From Gnetum montanum (lineage: Eukaryota > Streptophyta > Gnetopsida > Gnetales > Gnetaceae), in contig MNCI01003059.1 of assembly GCA_015680685.1 (NCBI GenBank), forward strand, positions 330,595-368,968: DNA of 38,374 nucleotides, written 5' to 3'. The notes beneath the pieces are model-generated. The model was not told the DNA's origin and searched no databases. It saw nothing but the letters and a program-made list of their open reading frames with translations. The stretch's first letter is position 1. Each line of letters begins with the position of its first letter. The position numbers and the translations under genes were made by a program. Below, one piece after another: positions 31,126 through 38,374 of the stretch.

Positions 31126-31600
31126 AAATCATGGGTTGGACAAAGTTTAGCATTTCCTGCATGCAAAAGATGTGCACAATACTTTAACCTACAAAAGTGC
31201 CTGTATGTAGTAGCCACATGACAAAGAGACACCTAGTGGCTAAGAGCTGATCAAGTGAACAACTCACTAACAAGCATGGAACTAATTGAGGGAATAACTA
31301 GTGCTTACATTGAAAGCATAGATGCACTGGAGCATGATTGTCGCCAACTCCCAAGCCTTACCCTGGAAAACATCAATTGGGGGAAGTTGGAAATTCCGAA
31401 AAAGTTAGACAAAAACTTTAATAAGAAATTACTAGTCAATGTGCAATAGACCAAACTTTCTATGAACTTAGAACTGCCAGTGCACATAATACCTCTGAGA
31501 AGGGATGACCCCACTCATTATTTTGGATCTCCTCCTTCTAACTTATTCATGGGGAAGATGGCCACCTCTACTGATCAATTGAGGCCCTCAGTTCCTTTTT
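31126..31600 (+). pseudogene. C: protease-RT spacer remnant
   Basis: A 65-codon frame (31,255-31,449) reads MELIEGITSAYIESIDALEH then LPSLTLENINWGKLEIPKKL, in the protease frame. A related fragment is E7 (to 20,205). Coding similarity ends before the first RT motif, so pol is truncated here. Confidence 0.5.
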
Positions 31601-33406
31601 AAGTTTTTGTTTTACAAATTTCTTTAACTTTTCTTGTTTTTATTTTGCAACATCGTTCATACTTTTTCATTTCTTTGTGTGGTTGGTTGTGTTGTTAGGT
31701 TCGTCACCTAATAAGTGCTCCTGATGGTGGTATGAACTGTATTCTATTGATTGCTAATGTTTGGTTTTTACCTTGGAGTTATAATGTTGATACTAAGGTA
31801 TGGTTCTTGTGATATAACAGGCAATGAGTCCACATCATCCATGCATTCATAAATTTTTATGATCTCTCTTGGCTTGGAAATGTACAGTCCCCTTCTTTAA
31901 ATCATAAAACTATCAATGAATTGGTGACTGGGCATTTCTCAAACTAAGGAATGACTCAAGGATTGAAAAGGGTGTGACTTCAAGGGGATTTGATGCATTT
32001 GTGCTGGCCATTCTCTTGGGTGCTTGGATGTTTTCTTCTTAAGTTTTTCTTACCATTTCGACGTTGCTCCATTGTTGGGAAGCTGAGCTAATAAAAATAA
32101 TAAGTCTTTGCATGGTGTGGTTCTTAATAAAAAATAGTGAGAATTCAAAGCACACCCTTAGACAAAATAATCATCTAGGCTACAAGCACTGGTTATGGAA
32201 CTAAACAAACATGTTCCCTCTAACTAAGGCCCTTTCTCGCTTCCTACTTTTTTCTTCCTCGTTTCTTCGAAATGGTGGTGACTCTTTGGCAGAAGCATTC
32301 TTGCTACTTCAAGTGGATGGATTGGCCAAGTGTATTAATGCGAAGTCACTGGATGTGGATTTTTTGAGGTTGGATTTGGAATGAGATCTACTAAGTCACA
32401 TTAACCATAAATAAACAAGGGGCTGTACACCACCTTGTTCTTGGGACTCCATTCCATTCTCTTCTCCTCATCATTCTTTCTCCATTTTCCACCTCATTGC
32501 CAGCTGTATCAGTAGTCTATATTTTGGTTGATGCATTATGTTCTTGTTGGTAAAATCTTGTGGTTAAGACTTTAACTCTTGCTTTCAAATGACATTTCTA
32601 GTGTCTATGGACTCTTTGAATGTGGGATTATTAGGGCATTAAGGGCATGAGCCTGCTTTGGGGAGGACCCACTAGCATTCCTAATTGGTGCATTAGTTAA
32701 CTTCTTTCCCTTAAACATTACTGCAATCAACATTTATTTTGTTCATTTCGACCTCTGACATCCATTTTATCAGTGTTGCCGTTGTTTCTTTTTCTCCATC
32801 TTTCTTATTCCTTATATTTTTCCATTCTATCACTACCGGAGGATCGTTCTTAGTCATGGGGGTCTTGGTCCAATTTTTTCAATTTTCTCCTAACCCCTAC
32901 ACCTTGGGTAGTCATGAGTGCTATATCTCTAAAATCCATATTAGCCATATCACAACTTAGCCAATGGACCTTACACCGAGTCAAGGTATCAACTATATTG
33001 TGATTTACTTATCCTTGCTCATATGTGACTGTGTTGTGTGTGCAGGTGGAAATCATATAGTAATGGATTGGATCTGGAGGAAACACTTAGGATGGACTGG
33101 TGCTGGAACAGTTGTGCAAGGAACAGGACTGATGGCGCAGTTATAGATGGACAACGAAAGGTGAAATCCTTGCGTCTGCAACAACACGTCTTCTTCTTTT
33201 CTCTCTCTCTTCTCTCTTAGCTGCCAAATAAGGCTGGATGTCAATTGTGTATAGTGTTCATTCTTGTAGTCATGAACACTAATATTGTCATGTATTGTAA
33301 TGATTGATCTGTTCACATGTCACCCCATTCACCATTAGTGTCATTCAAGTCAATAATCCCATACATTCCCAATATTTTGAAAGGAACTCAAGGATGAGTT
33401 TTCATT
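31601..33406 (+). other. Post-pol non-coding region of C
   Basis: Aligned in parts with E1 1-700 and E2 5,560-6,620 (landmarks near 31,965, 32,105, 32,150 and 32,655, the last GCTTTGGGGAGGACCCACT). It holds an internal polypurine-like motif (32851) and an acceptor-like GTGTGTGCAG ending at 33045. No accessory ORF similar to E1 follows the acceptor. About 360 bases of unrelated sequence then lead to the polypurine tract. Open frames of 60-90 codons here are unsupported. Confidence 0.55.
32851..32868 (+). other. Internal polypurine-tract-like motif, C
   Basis: TAGTCATGGGGGTCTTGG, preceded by GGAGGATCGTTCT, resembling the AAGGATGAGTTTTCATTCAG that precedes the true tract at 33407. It lies about 550 bases upstream of that tract. 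Confidence 0.4.
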
Positions 33407-33420
33407 CAGTCATGGGGGTA
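33407..33420 (+). other. Polypurine tract of C
   Basis: CAGTCATGGGGGTA directly before the 3' LTR. Confidence 0.85.
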
Positions 33421-34204
33421 TGATGAGTCGCGATATCACATCCGCCACGCGATATCGCATCCTGCCTCATCTTCTATAAATAAGAGGTGGCTTCCCTTGT
33501 TCAAGATAGTTATACTTAGACCCTTAGCTAAACTCTTGCAGTTTTACCATTCTAGAGTTAGAATAATTCATGTGTGCCCACAGTAAGAGTCATAGAGTGA
33601 ACAGATCTTTATTCGAGTAATTTGTACCTGAGCACACATTTGTGTACAGAAATAAAGATGAACTTTATGATAAACCTTGCAACATACAAATTAAGCTAAA
33701 TAGTAATTAATTATTGTTGAATGTTTAAATGCATTCCTATTTAATTAATCTCTCTCTCAACCTTTGACTCTCCTAGTTAAGTACACTCAATACGATCGCT
33801 TCGAGCATGTGTGTAGCGCTTGGTAACCCAGTAACGATTAGCATTTGGTAATCCCAGCAGCGTTGCACTGGTTCAAGATGTGTGTGGCAAGTGGGAACGA
33901 ATACTGGTGTTAGGAACAATTAGAACTTAGTTAGTAAATAGTTAATGTAAGTTAGTCACTTAGTTCTCTTTACCTTCCCCTATTAGCATAAGACATTAAA
34001 AAGATAAAATGTAAAAATCATATACCTCAAGCTTACTTAACCATACAACGCTGACAGTACAAGTAAGTTTGGGAAGACAACAATTGATTAACCTTGAGTG
34101 TTCCATTAAGGTGCATAAGCACTTAGTCCTTGGAGTTCAACCAGATCGCACGTGAAACACTTGTATTCGTATGGTTGAGTGTAGGGGTACCTCACCACTC
34201 ATCA
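33421..34204 (+). repeat. 3' LTR of C (784 bp)
   Basis: Starts TGATGAGTCGCG and ends CCACTCATCA. TATA box at 33475-33482. Collinear with 27195-27980. Confidence 0.92.
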
Positions 34205-34209
34205 GCGGT
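34205..34209. repeat. Target-site duplication of C, right copy
   Basis: GCGGT, paired with GTGGT at 27190-27194. Confidence 0.85.
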
Positions 34210-34717
34210 GGAAGCACATTTAAGATATAGTGCACAAGGAAAAATTCTGACATCTCAACCTCGAGTGTTTTGAGTTGAGCAGCTATATCCCTCATTTGCA
34301 TGATGTGCTCACATACACCACAAATTTCAGTGAGTTTCATGGATGAGAACTTCATTATTAAGGTGCTACCAATGCTTTGTCTAATGACTCAAATTGTTCA
34401 TCAATTGCCTTTAACAAAGCATTGCACATTGTCATACTATTCCAATGAATCGTGCATACCAGCTGAAATCTTGGTTTTTATGAACATAACAAACAAACAA
34501 TTAGATCGCTCCAGTTTTTCATAATTACCAATATCATCTGGATGGTTGGTTGTTGTAACAGCAGGTTCATCCTTATAGATAGCATAATTAATGTCCATCC
34601 AGCCTAAATGAAGAAGAATTCTCTCCTTCCACACCTTTAATTATCACCTTTTAATTCAGGAATGTCACATTTAAAATCAAAGTTACTTACAAGTTGTACC
34701 ACTGCATAATTAAACAT
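34205..34717 (-). pseudogene. D: gag N-terminal part
   Basis: From a possible ATG at 34717-34715 the minus strand reads CDIPELKGDN, then after a one-base deletion WKERILLHLGWMDINYAIYK and SNCLFVMFIKTKISAG, then FSSMKLTEICGVCEHIMQMR and LVHYILNVLPP, where C interrupts. These are the standard copia gag blocks (UBN2-type). The rest of gag resumes at 27,189. The bases next to the junction and the duplicated target restore the reading frame except for one stop. Confidence 0.85.
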
Positions 34718-35178
34718 GATTATGTCATTAAATCTAAGGTTATAATACCATAAGACATGTTTACCAATGTAAATCACGTAAAAATATAAGTCAAATGACA
34801 TAAAATTGCCTATGGGCTAAATTTTAATTCAAACAAATTCATATATCCTTATAATGAAATTGTTAAATTATATTCCTTTTCTTAATCCTTGTGGGCAAAT
34901 TAAGAAAAATAATTTAATATATCATCCTAATTAAGCATATTAAATATAATAAAAATTCTTGTGGGATAAAGTTTATTATATTAATCACAATTTGATTTTT
35001 TCATATGTGATCCAAAACTTTTAACAATTTTGCACAATTAAAGATGTTGTGGCTACTCTAATCTTAAAAAAAAAAAAAAAAAAAGATCACAAGTTACAAT
35101 TTTATGCAAGAAAAACTATGCATTACAAAATTTTTATTCCATCACAACCATAAATGGGCCTTCCACTTACTAACTAGA
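34718..35178 (-). other. 5' leader of D
   Basis: AT-rich untranslated leader between primer site and gag. It includes an A-run of about 18-20 bases at 35,066-35,085 (T-run in the element's sense). No gene. Confidence 0.6.
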
Positions 35179-35193
35179 TGCACCCCGATACCA
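35179..35193 (-). other. Primer-binding site of D (initiator tRNA-Met type)
   Basis: The minus strand reads TGGTATCGGGGTGCA two bases after the LTR end. Copia elements usually have TGGTATCAGAGC. Confidence 0.75.
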
Positions 35194-35195
35194 AA

Positions 35196-35705
35196 TGTAA
35201 GACAAAATTTGTGGATTGCACAAGAAATTTTTATGCACGAAAATGCACAATGCCAAAGCAAATGGCACAAGAAATTTACATGCATAAATAACTAAAATTG
35301 CACAATGTGGAAGCAAATGGAATTGACCTCCAACTAACTATTGATGCCTTAAATTAAACTTGGCATTTAGATTCTTCTTTCACGCTAGTGCCTTACAACA
35401 ACGATGGTGTATGCAACCTCTAACCATCTGTGAAAGCGACCAGAATTTCAATCCTGCTATAATTCATGGTGTCTTTGTTCTCTCATCAAAAACAAATTTA
35501 CAGGCTATGAGAAATTAGAAAAAATAAGAGACCCCATGCCAACGCATAAAAAACGCAGTATAGTATATGGAGACCACCTTGATGTGTTAACTAAAAATGC
35601 ATAAAAATGCATTAGTAGATATGAAGGCCACCTTGATGCGTTAAATGCGTTAGTGGATATAGAGGCCACCTCATGCATTAACTAACACGTAAAAACGCGT
35701 TAACA
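35196..35705 (-). repeat. 5' LTR of D (about 510 bp)
   Basis: The plus strand starts TGTAAGACAAAATTTG. The outer end is either GTTAACA (35705) or TTTAGCA (35716). It pairs with 22868-23401 and includes a diverged version of the 51-bp repeats at 35,570-35,695. Confidence 0.8.
35570..35695. repeat. 51-bp tandem repeat in the D LTR, right
   Basis: Units start with GAGACCACCTTGATG (35570), GAAGGCCACC (about 35,623) and GAGGCCACC (about 35,662), with small deletions compared with the left copy. Confidence 0.7.
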
Positions 35706-36800
35706 TATTTTTAGCAGCTTGATAGGTCCAAGATTACCGTAATTATTTTAAGATTTCATGGAAGTTATTCAAATTGTTTGGTTTAAGTCCCGATGCCCGA
35801 TTGCCCATTTGAACATCAAATTTACTAAAAAAGGGTCCAACAGACCCAAGCTCTCCAAGTTTTCTGGTATGTAGTCGCTGTTCTATAGAAGTTAGAGCTT
35901 TTTTTTTAACGAATTGCATCAGTGAAGTTTTTTTTCCTTTTCCCTGACTGCTGAATTGTATAAGTTAAACTTATCGACATCAGTTTTAGCGTTTCATTTC
36001 AGGTTTGAAATTTGAACTTTAAAGTTAAGGAACGTAGTTGGGCACAAGACAATTTGTGTGTTGAGACAGGAAACCGAAAATCACAGATGCCCAACTGTGG
36101 GTTTGACAATTTGACATTGAATTTGCGATGGAAATTGACATGCAGGTGGGCTGTGCTAATTTCTTTCTTCAAGTAACTGCCTGCAACAAGTTAATTAACG
36201 CAAGCACACAGACTTTTGCTTTGTTTGTCAATTCCGTGTGCAGCATTGCTTGTCTTTTGCATGTCGTGCGGGGCAAAACCAGAGTCATTTCAAACAGAGT
36301 AGCCAAATGTTTGGCTACGTAACTGCTTTTCAGAGAACAATCTTGCACCGCTGAAGAATAATTGTTAAAACCTTTTGGACCAATTTCTGTTGTAGAATCA
36401 TATACGTAAGGTAAAGTTAATCCAACATTTCATGCAAGTTAAATGACAGCTACATGCATGGTTTTGTATCCTTGTTACCTGTGTGCGGCCAGGCAAAGGT
36501 TTTGTGTGTGGTTTTTCAAATTCTTTTGTTTTGATTTTTTTTTTTAATCATTTGTGACGTGCATCAAATTTATCCAAAACCTTTTATAAATGGAAAGGAT
36601 AATGCATTTTTTTTTAAGTGAAAGGTAAGCAAGAATTGAATCATTGAAGTGGAAAGTATGAAATATAAGGCTAAAGGTTGCAAACAATCTTTTTTTATAA
36701 GATAAATGTATTGGATCTCACCTTGCATTTTATGCAAATTTGTATGGCATCAAATGGTGAATGTTTGAGAAAAATACGGAACTTATTTATTTATGGTGTG

Positions 36801-36900
36801 AAGAATCATCATATAAAGTTCAATGCTCATTCTGTCAAGGGAGAGCTGTAAGAGGGTTGGGGGATGAGCAAAAGCCTAACCTTTTTCAAGTAGCTGTATT
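36801..36900. repeat. Short dispersed repeat (copy 2)
   Basis: CAATGCTCATTCTGTCAAGG, then AGAGGGTTGGGGGATGAGCA and AAAGCCTAACC align with copy 1 at 21,741-21,850. The paired ends AGGGTT and AACCTT are kept. Confidence 0.35.
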
Positions 36901-37034
36901 TAGATCTTAGTATTTTTCATATGGTAAAATTGAGTGGGTTTAGTTAAATAAATGAAGTTGGAAAGAATAAGGTGTAAGCTTAATGGTAAGATTATTATTT
37001 TGGTAAGACTGTGGTAGGCCATACTGAACTATAA

Positions 37035-37207
37035 AGTTTTAATTTAATATATATTTTAGTGAGAAATATTGTTTAAAAAATTATCAGATTGCAACTCCCC
37101 AAGTGAAAGCTTAGATACAATAGTTTTAATTTAATATATATTTTAGTGAGAAATATTGTTTAAAAAATTATCAGATTGCAACTCCCCAAGTGAAAGCTTA
37201 GATACAA
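37035..37207. repeat. Perfect 87-bp tandem duplication
   Basis: 37035-37121 and 37122-37207 are identical as far as the second copy extends. The unit begins AGTTTTAATTTAATATAT and contains CAACTCCCCAAGTGAAAGC. Confidence 0.95.
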
Positions 37208-37396
37208 CCTTTTGTGAGGGCAAGGGATTAGTTACCGAGAATGCCTTGATAAATAGTTAAAACGAAACGAAATATAGAATGAGAGCAAGTTAACTTTAAC
37301 AGGTAATAATAAGGTGACCTAACAAACATAATAATGCCTTTTAAGTTCAAGAAAAGTTAAACTTGCTCTTATCTTTTCTAGTTAAGTTTGATTTAC

Positions 37397-37497
37397 CTAT
37401 GCTTATGAGCAAAGCGGATCATTTCATAGAAAATATGGTCACCATTATATGGCAGCATTCCGTAGTAGAACAGATACCGAAGCACATGGGTGTTTTT
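37397..37497 (-). CDS. Possible host-gene exon (unidentified)
   Basis: The minus strand is open and reads NTHVLRYLFYYGMLPYNGDH then IFYEMIRFAHKH, ending at a consensus donor AG/GTAAAT in phase 2. A long T tract (about 37,500-37,520) stands just upstream, as before an acceptor, but it ends TTTCGA rather than TTTCAG, so the acceptor is missing and the left end of the exon is uncertain. The peptide is not from any transposon family I know. It would splice in frame to 22612. It may be a pseudogene exon or contain a base error. Confidence 0.35.
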
Positions 37498-37874
37498 CGA
37501 AATAAAAAAAAAACAAAAGCAAAACACCGTCAAAAAGTCTGATGCATGGGGCCACCGAGAAATCGTGGAACGTGGTATCTTTAAGAATATTTCCTCAAAG
37601 GCACCACATATGCTTCCCAATCAAATAGGGCAGGCACACAAGCATATCACAATACCTAACGTAACCACATAATTAAAGCTAACAAATTTATTTTTTTTGG
37701 CCATGGACTTTATCTTTCAAATCACTTTAAGCGGTCTCAAAAGGCCTATTGATCTAGTGATGCGTTTTAAAAGTAGAGTACTATATCATCTTTCAGTCTT
37801 AAATCACTTGTAAGCATAGTAAGAGTAATGGCACTCATTAGATATTAATTAGTTAGAAGCATAGTGAATGTTTT
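37498..37874. other. Unclassified non-coding stretch
   Basis: A-rich and T-rich runs, no gene or repeat recognised. Confidence 0.35.
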
Positions 37875-37960
37875 AGGTGACATGCCCACATAATGACCCA
37901 TAATATACATATACATGAGGTGACATGCCCACATAATGACCCATAATATACATATACATG
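37875..37960. repeat. Perfect 43-bp tandem duplication
   Basis: 37875-37917 and 37918-37960 are identical. The unit starts AGGTGACATGCCCACATAAT. Confidence 0.95.
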
Positions 37961-38240
37961 TTCGCGCATACAAGACACACCACAACACAATGTGATGTAA
38001 ATGCCAAAACAACATAATGTGATCAATCCTACACTGTGTATTTAGCTTTCAGCCCTTGCTTTGTAAAGAAAGGGTGGTTCTTGAGTCAAGAAGCCAAAAC
38101 CCCCTAGCTAGCTTACATATCATTGTGACGTTGTTTACAAGGAATTAGGACAATGTAGTTCAGTAGGGGTTGCTATTAATAGTTATGATAACATGGAACC
38201 CGTAAGGATCTCCACACTTCTTCGGCCCCATATTTGAAGG
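37961..38240. other. Flank of the right-edge LTR
   Basis: No gene. The last bases GAAGG before 38241 would be the target duplication of the LTR beyond the window. Confidence 0.3.
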
Positions 38241-38374
38241 TGATGAGTGGTGAGGTACCCCTACACTCAACCATACGAAACAAGCGTAGCACGCGCGATC
38301 CAGTCGAACTCCGCAGACTAAATGCCTAAACGTCCCATGGAACACTTGGGGTTAATCATTGGTTGTCTTCCCAG
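38241..38374 (-). repeat. 3' end of a minus-strand gypsy LTR (C subfamily), cut by the window edge
   Basis: The plus strand starts TGATGAGTGGTGAGGTACCC. Continued similarity to the inner part of the C LTR (GGGAAGACAAC...GATTAACC, inverted) places it in that subfamily. No tRNA-Asp primer site adjoins it, so it is a 3' LTR or a solo LTR. Confidence 0.85.

Larger units (their letters stand above)
27195..34204 (+). mobile_element. C: complete gypsy element with gag and protease but no RT or integrase
   Basis: LTRs at 27195-27980 and 33421-34204, a tRNA-Asp-type primer site, gag, protease, a short spacer, a long non-coding region and a polypurine tract; 7,010 bp. It sits inside gag of D in opposite orientation with a 5-bp target duplication. 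In about 310 aligned LTR bases I counted 23 differences, so it is old, of roughly the same age class as E6. No RT, RNase H or integrase is recognisable between the protease spacer (about 31,450) and the polypurine tract. Confidence 0.9.
22868..35705 (-). mobile_element. D: Ty1/copia element (Tork/TNT1 type) interrupted by C
   Basis: LTRs at 35196-35705 (5') and 22868-23401 (3'), a primer site of initiator-tRNA-Met type, gag, protease, integrase, RT, RNase H in copia order, and a polypurine tract AAGTGGGAGATTG. Without the 7,010-bp insertion of C the element is about 5.8 kb, normal for copia. Most of pol (26,991-24,568) stays in one frame with stops. Later parts are frameshifted. No convincing target duplication was found, partly because the outer end of the 5' LTR is uncertain (35705 or 35716). 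Confidence 0.9.
35706..37396. other. Low-copy-looking non-coding DNA, possible intron
   Basis: No transposon protein seen. It has a 20-bp palindrome at 36299-36318 (GTAGCCAAA-TG-TTTGGCTAC), a second copy of the short repeat at 36,801-36,900 and an 87-bp tandem duplication. A 64-codon plus-strand frame (36,128-36,322) is unsupported. If the flanking exons are real, this is the 5' part of the intron that holds D and C. Confidence 0.35.

Noticed and set aside
32739-33316. Hydrophobic plus-strand frames in C as an envelope-like gene
   Set aside because: Short, in different frames, not conserved in E1 or E2 at the same place, and composition is simply T-rich non-coding sequence.
22868-35705. A target-site duplication for D
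   Set aside because: Bases outside the two LTRs (GAAAG on the left; TATTT or GCTTG on the right) do not match for either possible LTR end.
1-38374. Endogenous pararetrovirus
   Set aside because: No movement protein, coat or caulimovirus-type RT order. All RT and integrase motifs fit gypsy or copia elements with LTRs and target duplications.

Overview
The window looks like nuclear DNA of a land plant with a large, repeat-filled genome, probably a seed plant. The evidence is the retroelement families: Ty3/gypsy elements of Athila type primed by tRNA-Asp, and a Ty1/copia element of Tork/TNT1 type. Nothing prokaryotic was seen: no operons, no Shine-Dalgarno series, no CRISPR, no rRNA and no credible tRNA. 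Almost every coding region is a retroelement relic with many stop codons. Assignments come from reading translations and motifs by eye.

Layout. 1-5290 is the 3' part of a plus-strand gypsy element (E1) with a large decayed accessory ORF and a 3' LTR. 5291-8101 is the 3' part of a second plus-strand element (E2). 8102-8610 is the 3' half of another LTR (E3). 8611-9239 is unclassified. 9240-10145 is a plus-strand LTR plus gag scrap (E4), which meets head-on a minus-strand gypsy element (E5, gag plus RT/RNase H/integrase scraps, 10146-12989). The LTR of E5 is split by a complete minus-strand element (E6, 12990-19239), and its other half lies at 19240-19811. A plus-strand protease-spacer scrap (19812-20205) and a LINE relic (20897-21230) follow.

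22868-35705 is a minus-strand copia element (D). Its gag is interrupted by a complete plus-strand gypsy element (C, 27195-34204). A possible host exon on the minus strand lies on each side of D (22401-22612 and about 37397-37497). Their splice phases match, so D and C may sit in one intron of about 14.8 kb. The right edge (38241-38374) is the end of another gypsy LTR.

Shared biology. All gypsy LTRs begin TGATGA, end CTCATCA, share a nearly constant U5 terminus and carry GATATC-rich U3 regions. They form three subfamilies: E1/E6, E2/E3/E5, and C/right edge. Both complete gypsy elements (C and E6) keep LTRs, PBS, gag and polypurine tract but lack RT and integrase, so they would have needed enzymes in trans. 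The 3' region of this family is the most unusual part. It holds an accessory gene (a plant-transposon-protein-like region followed by a long coiled coil) preceded by a conserved branch-point/splice-acceptor signal. E1 also has an LTR-U3-like internal promoter candidate there, and several elements have an internal copy of the polypurine tract.
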